A stretch of DNA of 15,656 bases. Origin: Anaerolineae bacterium. GTDB lineage: Bacteria > Chloroflexota > Anaerolineae > B4-G1. A program made the translations under genes and the position numbers. The stretch spans positions 1 through 15,656 of the forward strand of contig JAUWOI010000041.1 in assembly GCA_030612185.1 (NCBI GenBank), read 5' to 3'. Below are positions 6,301 to 14,012 of this stretch, one piece after another (the first letter of the stretch is position 1; the number at the start of each line of letters is the position of its first letter). A model generated the notes under the pieces. That model made no database searches and was not told where the DNA came from. It was given only the letters and a program-made list of their open reading frames with translations.

Positions 6301-8649
6301 ATGAGTGAGCGCGTCGCTCAGTTTTGGTTGATCGGCATCCTGGCGGCCTTTGTCCTGCTCGCCAGTGGTTACGCCTATGTCACGCCGACGCTGGAGGCCC
6401 CCGACGAGATCTACCACTACGACTACATCCGCAGCCTGGTGAATACCGGCCGGCCGCCGGTGCTGGAGGAGGGTGGGGGACGGGGCTTTGGGCATCACGC
6501 GCCGCTCTACTACGCCTACGGCGCGCTGATCAGTTTCTGGGCGGGGGAGAACGACCTGGAAGAGTGGCCCCAGCGGCACAATCCCTACTTCGGCTACCGC
6601 TTCGGCGATGTGGGCCGGGACAACAAAAACCTCTACCTCCATCCCGATGACGATACATTTGGCCAGAGCGACACCTGGCTGGGTATCCGCGTCGTGCGCT
6701 GGGCCTCGGTCATCCTGGGCGCGGTCACTGTCTGGGTGGTCTACCGCGTGGGGCGCGAACTCTTCCCCGACCGGCCCGAGATGGCGCTGGGGGCAGCGGG
6801 GCTGGCCGCCTTTATTCCTGAATTTCTCTTCATCTCCGGCGCGGTTAACGACGATAACGGGGCTACTCTCTGGGGTGCACTGGCCCTATGGGCGATGATG
6901 CGTATCCTACGAGAAGGGCCCACCCCGCGCCGCTGCGTTGGCCTGGGGCTGGCGCTGGGGTTGGGGTGGCTCTCCAAACTCACAGTCGTGTCGCTGGTGC
7001 TGACGGCCGGACTGGCGCTGCTGGTGGCCTGCCGGCGCGACCGTTCGGCTGAGTGCTCACGGCGAAGCCTCCTGCGCTGGGGCTTGATTGTCTTCGGCGT
7101 GGCCGCGCTCCTGATCGTCCCCTGGCTGGTGCGCCAGACCGTCCTCTATGGCGATCCCACCGGCACGGCGCGGGAGATGACGGAGTGGGGACTGCGGGAG
7201 CGCCCGGTCACCCTGGCCGACCTGGGTCCCGACCTCTACTGGCTGCGCACTTCCTTCTGGGGCCGCCTGGGCTATAACCAAATCCCTCTCTCTGCCTGGA
7301 TCTACACTCTGTTGGACATCGTCTCCCTGCTCGCTCTCCTGGGCCTCGCGCGCCTCATCATCCGCCGCCTCCGCTCCCCCTCTCTCCAGTCTCCAATCTC
7401 CAACCTCCAATCTCCAGTCTCCCTTCTGGCGGCCTCGGTCGTTCGCCCGCTCGGCCCGAGGATCGTGCGTCGCTTCCTGCGGCCAATGCCCAACTTCGGG
7501 CGCTATCTCTTCCCCGTTCTGCCTGCCATCGCGGTGCTCTTCTTCGCTGGACTGGCCGCCTGGTTCCCACGCCGCTACCACCGCCACCTGGCCCTGGGCG
7601 TGACGCTGGCGATGCTGGCGCTGGGGGTGGCCGGACTGGTCTGCTTCCTGGCCCCGGCCTATGCCCGCCCTCCCATCTACGATACCGCCGCCGCCCCGGA
7701 GCCGGCTCACCGGCTGGACTGGGTCTACCTGGAGGCCTGTGGTGAGCCCTTCGATTCTGCTCAGGACAGGCCTTGTCAGGCCAATGGCCGGCCTCTGGTA
7801 CGCCTGCGCGGCTATGATCTGGAGCGGGAGGCAGTCGCGCCAGGGGAACCGCTACGGGTCACCCTCTACTGGGAGGTGCTGGGGGAGACCCCAACGGATT
7901 ACGTCCTCTTCGCGCAACTGTTCGGGCGAGGAGGGGCGAAGGTAGGTCAGCGAGATACCTACCCTGGCCTGGGCCACTATCCAACCTCCTTCTGGCGGGC
8001 CGGGCAGGTTTTCGCCGACGAGGTGCCCATCCCTGTGGCCCCAGACGCCGCCGGCCCCAGCCGGCTGCGGTTGGACGTGGGGCTTTATGAGCGGGAGAGT
8101 GGGCAGCGTCTGGCGGTCGTGGACGTGGCAGGCGACCCGGTGGGCACGGCGACGGCCGGCTGGCTGAAACTGACCTCCGTCGGGGAAGTGCCCCCGCCTC
8201 TTGTGTTCACCGACTACCGGTTGGGCGACTCTATTACCCTGATTGGCTATGACCTGGAGATGGAACTCCCCCCCACTTCGGATGGGCCGGGGGGGGTACA
8301 CCTGGTTCTCCACTGGGCCTCCCTGGCCCCACTGGAGCAGGATTACACCATCTTCGTGCACATCATCGGCCCCGACGGCGCGCTGGCGGCCCCGGCCGCT
8401 GGCCCCCCTGTGGGCGGGGACTATCCGACCGCGCTCTGGGCTCCCGGTGAGATTATTGCCGACGGGTGGCTCATCCCTATGGAGGGTCTGCCGCCGGGGA
8501 CCTACGACCTCCGCGTGGGGATGTACCTGCTAGAGACCGGCGAACGGCTGCCGGCCTTCGATGAGCATGGTACGCGGCTTCCTGCTGACGCCATCCCTCT
8601 GGACACGCTGGAGTGGTGTTCCGAGCCTGCCGAAGGAATAGCGCCGTGA
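6301..8649 (+). CDS. GT-C-type membrane glycosyltransferase 1 with two C-terminal beta modules
   Basis: With ATG 6301 the protein has 782 residues. A first transmembrane helix (7-27) leads into TPTLEAPDEIYHY (28-40); the acidic D35-E36 pair in the first outer loop is the hallmark place for GT-C catalysis. Then come HHAPLYY (65-71), ELFPDRPEMALGAAGLAAF, VNDDN (182-186), RQTVLYGDP (278-286), and about ten more hydrophobic segments to near residue 465. Two beta-rich modules follow (about 497-625 and 633-782), each with a GYDL strand, a VtLyW-like strand, DY..F, YPT..W..G, PpG.Y and GmY..etGeRLpa. Likely role: transfer of a sugar from a polyprenyl-linked donor outside the membrane; donor and acceptor are unknown. 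ATG 6286 is an alternative start. The open frame back to GTG 6130 runs through the aminotransferase remnant and is rejected. Residues 482-493 come from a dispersed repeat. Confidence 0.82.
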   Translation: MSERVAQFWLIGILAAFVLLASGYAYVTPTLEAPDEIYHYDYIRSLVNTGRPPVLEEGGGRGFGHHAPLYYAYGALISFWAGENDLEEWPQRHNPYFGYRFGDVGRDNKNLYLHPDDDTFGQSDTWLGIRVVRWASVILGAVTVWVVYRVGRELFPDRPEMALGAAGLAAFIPEFLFISGAVNDDNGATLWGALALWAMMRILREGPTPRRCVGLGLALGLGWLSKLTVVSLVLTAGLALLVACRRDRSAECSRRSLLRWGLIVFGVAALLIVPWLVRQTVLYGDPTGTAREMTEWGLRERPVTLADLGPDLYWLRTSFWGRLGYNQIPLSAWIYTLLDIVSLLALLGLARLIIRRLRSPSLQSPISNLQSPVSLLAASVVRPLGPRIVRRFLRPMPNFGRYLFPVLPAIAVLFFAGLAAWFPRRYHRHLALGVTLAMLALGVAGLVCFLAPAYARPPIYDTAAAPEPAHRLDWVYLEACGEPFDSAQDRPCQANGRPLVRLRGYDLEREAVAPGEPLRVTLYWEVLGETPTDYVLFAQLFGRGGAKVGQRDTYPGLGHYPTSFWRAGQVFADEVPIPVAPDAAGPSRLRLDVGLYERESGQRLAVVDVAGDPVGTATAGWLKLTSVGEVPPPLVFTDYRLGDSITLIGYDLEMELPPTSDGPGGVHLVLHWASLAPLEQDYTIFVHIIGPDGALAAPAAGPPVGGDYPTALWAPGEIIADGWLIPMEGLPPGTYDLRVGMYLLETGERLPAFDEHGTRLPADAIPLDTLEWCSEPAEGIAP
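7384..7418 (+). repeat. Heptamer array (CTCCAAT/CTCCAGT) in glycosyltransferase 1
   Basis: Five 7-bp units: CTCCAGT, CTCCAAT, CTCCAAC, CTCCAAT, CTCCAGT. Translated as a serine/glutamine/proline-rich stretch (SLQSPISNLQSPVS) in a loop between membrane segments of the first glycosyltransferase. Confidence 0.85.
7744..7772 (-). repeat. Dispersed repeat, copy 1 (inverted), in glycosyltransferase 1
   Basis: On the minus strand it reads GGCCTGTCCTGAGC...TCGAAGGGCTC, matching the copies at 8618 and 10704 in the shared TGAGC and TCGAAGG blocks, but in opposite orientation. It is translated on the plus strand as EPFDSAQDRP, a linker between the membrane domain and the first beta module. Confidence 0.75.
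8618..8637 (+). repeat. Dispersed repeat, copy 2, forming a gene end and a ribosome binding site
   Basis: GTTCCGAGCC followed by TGCCGAAGGA, same family as the copy at 10704. It encodes the last residues of glycosyltransferase 1 (CSEPAEG), and its GAAGGA end (8632-8637) lies eight bases before GTG 8646, the likely start of glycosyltransferase 2. Confidence 0.7.
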
Positions 8650-11630
8650 TCCCGGCGCAGCGATGGTCTCACCTGGCACCCTGGGCGGTGGTCGGCCTGC
8701 TGCTCCTGGCTTTCGCGCTGCGCATCTACACGCTGGGCGAGCGGGAGTTGACTTTCGACGAGGTCGGCAGCGTCTTCATCGCCGCCCGGGGGCCGCTGGG
8801 CTTGCTCGACTACTTACGTGACGCCATTCGCGAACATCCTCCCGTCTATTACCTGTTGCTCTCCCTGTGGATGCCGCTGGTCGGGCGGAGTGAGTTCGCT
8901 GTGCGTTTCCTGTCCGTCGTCATCGGGACGGCGACGGTGGCGGTGACGTACCGGTTGGTACGGAAGGCCGCTGGCCAGCCTGTGGCCCTGTTGGCGACAT
9001 TCCTGCTCGTGCTTGCCCCTTTCCACATCCGGGTCTCGCAGGATGCCCGAATGTACGGGTTGCTTGCCCTGTTCAGTCTGCTTTCGATCTTTATCTTCGT
9101 CCGGCTGTTGAGCCAGGATCGGGCACGCTGGTGGGGGTTGTTCTGGCTGGTGACCGGCCTGGGCATGTTCACGCATTATTACATGGCATTCGTGCTCCTG
9201 ACCGAGGATATGTTCTTGCTCATCAACTGGCGGCGTTATCGCCACCTCTGGGCCCGTTGGCTGTCCATCCACGTGGCACTGGGCGGGGCCGTGACCCTCT
9301 GGGCGGTTCTTTCGCCGGGGCTGTGGGCCACGTTGGTCTCCCTCTGGCGCAGGGGCACCGCCTCGCACGTACGCTGGGATGGTCTCTTCCGCGCCCTCAA
9401 CGGGCTCTACCTGGGAGCTACGCTCCGCCCTAACTGGTTACACCTGGGTCTGCCGTTGGCTCTGACCGTAGCCGGCATCGGGCTGGCGCAGTGGCGGAAC
9501 CTGTGGCTATCGCGTGGACACCGGCACGGAGGAGTGCTGCTGGGGTTGCTGCTGGGCGTGCCGTTGATTGGCGTCCTGGTCCTACCGGAGCGCGTCACCG
9601 GTCGCTATCTGACGGTGGCACTTCCGGCCTGCGTTCTGGCGATGGCCCTGGCAATTAGTCAGGTAGTCAGGTGGTCAAGCAGTCAATTAGTCAGGTGGTC
9701 GGGTAGTCGGGTGGTCGGGCGGTCGCTTGGTTACTTACCACTCCTGCTGCTGCTGGGGGTCGTCTTTGTGGACGTCCACACCTATCCGTTGGTCTACCGC
9801 TCGTCGGGCGGGGGTTTTCGTGCTCGCGTGGAGTACCTGCGGGCGTTTGCCCACCCCGACGATGGGCTGCTGCTCCACGGGCCATGGCAGACGTTGCTGT
9901 TGACCTACTACGACCCTGGGTTGTTGAAACGCCGTACTGTCCCTCTGGATGGCCTCGAGGTGGAGGCTGGCCTGGCCGAGGAGATGCTGGCTGGCGTCTT
10001 CGATACTCACGACCGCGTGTGGGTCTCCTACAGTTCCGTCGAACCGGTGGACCCGGATTGGATTGTCTCCCGCTGGCTGCACGAGCACACTCATCAGGTT
10101 TGGTTCGAGAGGGACCTGGCACTCTACTACGCTGCTCCTGCTCAAGGATTGCCGTCAGTCCTGATTGAGGATCTGCCTGAAGGCGACGACTCAGAAACGA
10201 CCGTCCTGCCTTTCCAAATGTTCCTGCCGTCCGTAGTGCGCGATCGAGCGGACAGGTACGAGCGGGTAGAGCGCGTGGACGTCCGTTTTGGCGAGCAACT
10301 GTGGCTGGAGGTGGTGGCGTTGGCGAACCTGGAGCCGGTCAGTGGCGAGGCAGTCCTACTCCTCACCCAATGGCATGCCCTCCAGGACATTCCGCACGGC
10401 CTGGTGCTGCGGTTGGAGTTAGTCGGTCCCGCCGGCCAGGTCTGGGGCGAGTACCAGTTCCATGCCGGCCCAGTCCACGTCCATACCCAGGGCTGGAGCA
10501 CCGGTGAGACCTTCGTCGAGCGGCGTGGGTTGGTCATCCCCATCGGCACGCCCCCTGGCGACTATACGCTCCGTGTGCGTGTCTTCCCGCCGGAGGGGGA
10601 CGAGTGGTCGCCGGGGGGAGGGGGCTCGTTTGAGGTTGGGCCGGTCCGCGTGGGTCGCTCCGCGCCAACTGATCCGCTGGCAGTCTTGCCTGACCACGAG
10701 CCGTGTTCTGAGCCTTGCGGTGAGCCTGTCGAACCGCCTATCGAAGGATTGCGCGTCACCTTCGGCGACACGATGGCGCTGGTCGGGTACGAGCCGTGGG
10801 GGCAACGCTTCACGCAGGGCAACCCGCTCCTATTCAATCTCTACTGGCAGGCATTGGCCCACCCGCCGGAGGATTACGAGTTGGGGATCGAACTGGTGGA
10901 CGATGGCGGAACACCACTGGTGGCGCAGCGCGTCCAGCCGGTTGCCGACTGGTTCCCCACCGGTCGCTGGCAGGCTGGCGACGTACTGCTGGGCCGCTAC
11001 GCCTTGCCCCTGCCGCTGGATGCGCCTCCGGGGTGTTATCAAATCCGTCTGACTGTCTATACCGCCGACGGATCGCCGCTGCCGGTGGATGGGACGCGCT
11101 CGTACAAAGTCCTCGACTGGTGGCTCCAGGAGCAGACGCTTTCCGGCACGGACGTGGCGCTGCCGGAGGTGGAGGTAGAAGCCCGCCCGCGCCGCTATCG
11201 TCCCCCGGCGATGGAATATCGCCTGGACGTGGTGCTGGACGACGACGTGCGGCTGTTGGGGTACGACCTGGCCGCTACGTCCGTCAGGCCGGGCGGCGCG
11301 GTCGAACTGACGCTTTATTGGCAGTCGCTGCGCCGGATAGACCGCATGTACGCGGTCTTCAACCATCTGACCGGCCCCGATGGGACGGTGATGGCCCAGG
11401 CGGACAGTTGGCCGCAGGGAGGGGCGTACCCCACCCTCTATTGGTTGCCGAACGAAGTGGTCGATGATCGCCACACCATCCCAGTGCCGCCAGACGCGCC
11501 TCCAGGGGAGTACATGCTGCTGGTTGGGATGTACGATGCTGCCACCGGCGAGCGGCCTGTCACGCTCGTGGACGGCGAGCCGGTTCCCGAACGGTACGCC
11601 GTATTGACTACCATCATAGTTAGCCGTTAG
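8646..11630 (+). CDS. PMT_2/GT39-like membrane glycosyltransferase 2 with three C-terminal beta modules
   Basis: A 994-residue protein from GTG 8646, which overlaps the previous stop as GTGA and has GAAGGA eight bases upstream; an earlier in-frame GTG at 8613 would run 36 bases into the previous gene and has no such signal. Features of the PMT_2 (GT-C) family: first helix 11-27, ELTFDEVGS with D38-E39, EHPPVYYLLLSLW from residue 63, and SQDARMYGLL from 131. About ten membrane segments extend to near residue 380, followed by a soluble region with three beta-rich modules (about 535-675, 702-830, 858-994). The last module matches those of its neighbours best (GYDL, LTLYWQSL, YPTLYW, PPGEYMLLVGMYDAATGERP). 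Substrates are unknown. Residues 338-361 come from an octamer array, 685-701 from a dispersed repeat, and the stop codon lies in a heptamer array. Confidence 0.85.
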   Translation: MIPAQRWSHLAPWAVVGLLLLAFALRIYTLGERELTFDEVGSVFIAARGPLGLLDYLRDAIREHPPVYYLLLSLWMPLVGRSEFAVRFLSVVIGTATVAVTYRLVRKAAGQPVALLATFLLVLAPFHIRVSQDARMYGLLALFSLLSIFIFVRLLSQDRARWWGLFWLVTGLGMFTHYYMAFVLLTEDMFLLINWRRYRHLWARWLSIHVALGGAVTLWAVLSPGLWATLVSLWRRGTASHVRWDGLFRALNGLYLGATLRPNWLHLGLPLALTVAGIGLAQWRNLWLSRGHRHGGVLLGLLLGVPLIGVLVLPERVTGRYLTVALPACVLAMALAISQVVRWSSSQLVRWSGSRVVGRSLGYLPLLLLLGVVFVDVHTYPLVYRSSGGGFRARVEYLRAFAHPDDGLLLHGPWQTLLLTYYDPGLLKRRTVPLDGLEVEAGLAEEMLAGVFDTHDRVWVSYSSVEPVDPDWIVSRWLHEHTHQVWFERDLALYYAAPAQGLPSVLIEDLPEGDDSETTVLPFQMFLPSVVRDRADRYERVERVDVRFGEQLWLEVVALANLEPVSGEAVLLLTQWHALQDIPHGLVLRLELVGPAGQVWGEYQFHAGPVHVHTQGWSTGETFVERRGLVIPIGTPPGDYTLRVRVFPPEGDEWSPGGGGSFEVGPVRVGRSAPTDPLAVLPDHEPCSEPCGEPVEPPIEGLRVTFGDTMALVGYEPWGQRFTQGNPLLFNLYWQALAHPPEDYELGIELVDDGGTPLVAQRVQPVADWFPTGRWQAGDVLLGRYALPLPLDAPPGCYQIRLTVYTADGSPLPVDGTRSYKVLDWWLQEQTLSGTDVALPEVEVEARPRRYRPPAMEYRLDVVLDDDVRLLGYDLAATSVRPGGAVELTLYWQSLRRIDRMYAVFNHLTGPDGTVMAQADSWPQGGAYPTLYWLPNEVVDDRHTIPVPPDAPPGEYMLLVGMYDAATGERPVTLVDGEPVPERYAVLTTIIVSR
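9656..9727 (+). repeat. Octamer array, nine units, in glycosyltransferase 2
   Basis: Nine consecutive 8-bp units of the form (T/C)(A/G)GTC(A/G)(A/G)(G/T), such as TAGTCAGG, TGGTCGGG and TAGTCGGG, 72 bp in total with point variation between units. Exactly 24 codons, so the frame is kept. It encodes a Ser/Arg/Trp/Val-rich stretch, SQVVRWSSSQLVRWSGSRVV, between two hydrophobic segments. Confidence 0.92.
10704..10748 (+). repeat. Dispersed repeat, copy 3, in glycosyltransferase 2
   Basis: Starts GTTCTGAGCC and ends TCGAAGGA, with a second TGAGCCTGTCGAA inside, so it looks like a partly doubled copy of the element at 8618. It is translated as a linker (SEPCGEPVEPPIEG) between the first and second beta modules. 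Confidence 0.75.
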
Positions 11631-11646
11631 CAGTCAGCGGTTAACC
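11619..11646 (+). repeat. Heptamer array (GTTAGCC) containing the stop codon of glycosyltransferase 2
   Basis: Four 7-bp units: GTTAGCC, GTTAGCA, GTCAGCG, GTTAACC. The first two units encode the last residues VSR and the TAG stop (11628-11630); the rest is the short intergenic spacer. No other feature was seen in the spacer except the Shine-Dalgarno of the next gene. Confidence 0.8.
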
Positions 11647-11663
11647 GGAAGCAGGAGGCAGGC

Positions 11664-14012
11664 GTGAACCAAATCCCAAATCCCAAATCCCAAAACCCAA
11701 GGCACCGATTGGTCATTGGTCATTGGTCATTGGTCATTTGTTTGCTGGTCTACCTGTCCGTGGCCGTGCTTTACGGCGTGACCATTCCTATCTTCGAATC
11801 CCCCGACGCCAATGGCCACTACGCCTACATCCACGAACTGACCGAGGGGCGCGGCTTGCCGGTGCAGGGTACCCCCTCCGGCGAGCGCGTCACCGGCTAC
11901 GTGGCGAGCCATCCACCGCTCTATTACACCCTCTGCGCTGCGCTGACCTTCTGGAATAGGGAGGATGTGGACCGCCTGGACTGGGTCTGGCGAAATCCCT
12001 ACCACGCCATGGGATACCCTGGTTCGGTCGCCAATAAGAACTACCTGGTCCACACCCCTGCCGAACGGTTCCCCTGGCGTGGTACTCCCCTCACGATGCA
12101 CATCGCTCGCCTGGTCTCGACCGCGCTTGGTGCACTGGCTGTCGTGGCGACCTACGGCATAATGCTGGAACTCTTTCCCGAACGCCGGTGGCTGGCCTTG
12201 GGGGCGGCCTCTCTTACCGCCTTCAACCCAATGTTCGTCTTCGCAGCGGCGCGGGTGAGCAACGACGCCGCCGTGGCCGCTTTCGGCTCGCTCGTCGTTT
12301 GGGGCGCGGTGCGGCTGGCGGTGCGTGGTCTTTCCCGCCGGGGGCTGGCGCTGGTCGGCGTGGCGCTTGGCCTGGCGACGCTCTCTAAACTCAGCGGCAT
12401 CACCCTCGCCCCCGCTGTCGCCCTGGCTCTTCTTCTCAACGCCGTCCGCGATACGCAAGAACCCAGATTCTTGGGAAAAACCCGGTTCCTCCCGATCCGT
12501 AAAGAGTGGCTCGCTCGTCTGCTTGTAGATGCCTTCGTCACGTTCGGCGTCGCCGGCCTGGTCTGCGGCTGGTGGTTCGGGCGCAATCTGCTCCTCTACG
12601 GCGAACTGATGGGGACCTACGCCTGGTTGAGCCACACTGCCACCGTCCGCTCGGAAGCCATCGGTCTCCTCGACGTGATCCCCGAACTGCATGGACTTGA
12701 GATGTCCTACTGGGCGATGTTCGGCTGGTTTAACGTCGCCGTCGCCCCATGGATGTACCGTTTCTGGTGGATGCTGGCGCGTGTGGGCGTCCTGGGGCTA
12801 CTGTTCGTCTTGGCGGACCAGTGGAGGGCGCGCCGTGTTTCTAGATCAGCACGCCCGGTGCAAGCAGGGTTGCTGGTTCTGGCCTTTGCCTTTCTTCTCG
12901 TCTTCGGCTCCGTCTGGCGCTTCATTATGATCGTGCTAGGCTCCCAGGGGCGCTACCTGATGCCGGTCGTCACTGCCATCTCTGTTTTTCTAATGCTTGG
13001 CCTTAGCCGCCTTCTCCCGCGCCGCTGGACACCTGGACTGACGGTGCTCCTGGGCGGGGTTCACCTGGCGCTGGTGCTCATCTGTCTCTTCGCCTTCATC
13101 CTGCCAGCCTACGCTACACCAGAGGTGGTGCAGGAGAACGACCTGCCGGAGGAGATGGTGCGCTTCGACTTGACTTTCGAGGAAACATCCATTCAACTCC
13201 TGGGCGGCAGTGTCGAAGCGGAAGTGGTACGCCCAGGAGAGCCGGTGCCGGTGAGCCTCTACTGGCGGGCGCTGGAACCGCCGCAGGAAGACCTCGTCGC
13301 CTTCGTCCAGATCCTGGGGCGGGACTTGGAACCCGTCGCGGGGGTGGATTGTTATCCGGGGCGGGGTAACTTCCCGCCGACCCTCTGGCGGCCCGGCGCC
13401 ATCTACCACGACCGCTACGTCTTGCCCCTCGCCGCCGGCGCCCAGGTGCCGACCGTCGCTGCACTCTACGCCGGTCTCCATCCCCAGGATGGTGGCCCTC
13501 TGTTCGCCACGTTCCCCTCCGGCGAACCGGCACTCGACCTGGTGCTCCTCGACCTGGTCGCGCTGCGTCCCGCCACGCCACTCTCAGACGAGGTTGCTTT
13601 CCCGGTGGGGGCACGCCTTGATGAGGCCATCACGCTGGTGGGGTACGACCTTTCGCAATTCGCAATTCGCAATTCGCAATTCTTCACCGTCACCCTCGTT
13701 TGGCGGGCCGAGGCGACCCCCGCCGCCGATTACGTCGTCTTTGTCCATTTGATGGATGAGAGTGGTGCTCTCGTGGCCCAATCTGACCATCCGCCGTTGG
13801 AGGGTGCGTACCGCACCTCCTTCTGGGCCCCCGGCGACGTCGTACGCGACCCCTACCGCCTGACTGTGGACGACGCTGTGACGCCGTGTGCCTGCACGCT
13901 CCTGGTCGGGATGTATGACCCGCGCACGGGCAACCGCCTTCCGGCCTACGATGGCCTGGGCACCCGCTTTGAAAACGACGCCATCGTCGCCGGTGGAGTG
14001 ATCCTTCAATGA
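11664..14012 (+). CDS. GT-C-type membrane glycosyltransferase 3 with two C-terminal beta modules
   Basis: A 782-residue paralogue of the first and fourth glycosyltransferases. GTG 11664 has AGGAGG (11653-11658) five bases upstream. The first 26 residues are nearly all repeat-derived: one heptamer array gives QIPNPKSQNP, a second gives LVIGHWSLVI, which forms the first half of the first membrane helix. Then IFESPDANGHY (43-53), where the usual D-E pair is D48-A49; SHPPLYY (82-88); ELFPERRWLALGAASLTAFNPMF; VSNDA (198-202); and FGRNLLLYGEL (305-315). Two beta modules follow (about 503-633 and 646-782). Residues 265-276 are encoded by a dispersed inverted repeat, and QFAIRNSQF in the second module by another heptamer array. 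It probably transfers sugar from a lipid carrier on the outer face, but the missing acidic residue leaves activity uncertain. Ends in an ATGA overlap with the next gene. Confidence 0.84.
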   Translation: MNQIPNPKSQNPRHRLVIGHWSLVICLLVYLSVAVLYGVTIPIFESPDANGHYAYIHELTEGRGLPVQGTPSGERVTGYVASHPPLYYTLCAALTFWNREDVDRLDWVWRNPYHAMGYPGSVANKNYLVHTPAERFPWRGTPLTMHIARLVSTALGALAVVATYGIMLELFPERRWLALGAASLTAFNPMFVFAAARVSNDAAVAAFGSLVVWGAVRLAVRGLSRRGLALVGVALGLATLSKLSGITLAPAVALALLLNAVRDTQEPRFLGKTRFLPIRKEWLARLLVDAFVTFGVAGLVCGWWFGRNLLLYGELMGTYAWLSHTATVRSEAIGLLDVIPELHGLEMSYWAMFGWFNVAVAPWMYRFWWMLARVGVLGLLFVLADQWRARRVSRSARPVQAGLLVLAFAFLLVFGSVWRFIMIVLGSQGRYLMPVVTAISVFLMLGLSRLLPRRWTPGLTVLLGGVHLALVLICLFAFILPAYATPEVVQENDLPEEMVRFDLTFEETSIQLLGGSVEAEVVRPGEPVPVSLYWRALEPPQEDLVAFVQILGRDLEPVAGVDCYPGRGNFPPTLWRPGAIYHDRYVLPLAAGAQVPTVAALYAGLHPQDGGPLFATFPSGEPALDLVLLDLVALRPATPLSDEVAFPVGARLDEAITLVGYDLSQFAIRNSQFFTVTLVWRAEATPAADYVVFVHLMDESGALVAQSDHPPLEGAYRTSFWAPGDVVRDPYRLTVDDAVTPCACTLLVGMYDPRTGNRLPAYDGLGTRFENDAIVAGGVILQ
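11669..11702 (+). repeat. Heptamer array (CCAAATC) at the start of glycosyltransferase 3
   Basis: Three perfect CCAAATC units, one CCAAAAC and a partial CCAAGG, beginning two bases after the GTG start codon. It encodes the N-terminal tail QIPNPKSQNP. Same unit as in aroC (2792) and glycosyltransferase 4 (14013). Confidence 0.92.
11708..11742 (+). repeat. Heptamer array (ATTGGTC) encoding part of a membrane helix
   Basis: Four perfect ATTGGTC units and one variant, ATTTGTT. Translated as LVIGHWSLVICL, which runs straight into the first transmembrane helix of glycosyltransferase 3. Confidence 0.92.
12457..12490 (+). repeat. Dispersed inverted-repeat element, degenerate copy, in glycosyltransferase 3
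   Basis: AAGAACCCAGATTC, TTGGGAAAAA, CCCGGTTCCT: the same layout as the more perfect copy at 15139 (AAACC...GGTT, a TTGG-AAAA centre, then CC-GGTTTCT). Translated as EPRFLGKTRFL, close to ETRFLEKTWFL from the other copy, but at a different place in the paralogous protein. Confidence 0.7.
13652..13682 (+). repeat. Heptamer array (TTCGCAA) in the last beta module of glycosyltransferase 3
   Basis: Four perfect TTCGCAA units plus a partial unit. It encodes QFAIRNSQF in the loop after the GYDL strand, where the other modules have a variable segment ending in RPGE or similar. The frame is kept, and the next strand (VTLVW) is intact. Confidence 0.92.

Noticed and set aside
8613..8645. Longer start of glycosyltransferase 2 at GTG 8613
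   Set aside because: It overlaps the previous gene by 36 bases and has no ribosome binding site, while GTG 8646 has GAAGGA at a good distance and a GTGA overlap.
9656..9727. Repeats as a CRISPR array
   Set aside because: Units are 8 bp with no spacers, and the stretch is translated within a gene. The same holds for the heptamer arrays elsewhere.
11604..11632. TTGACT as a -35 box of a promoter before glycosyltransferase 3
   Set aside because: At a 17-base distance the -10 position reads TTAGCA, a poor match, and the sequence there is part of a heptamer array.
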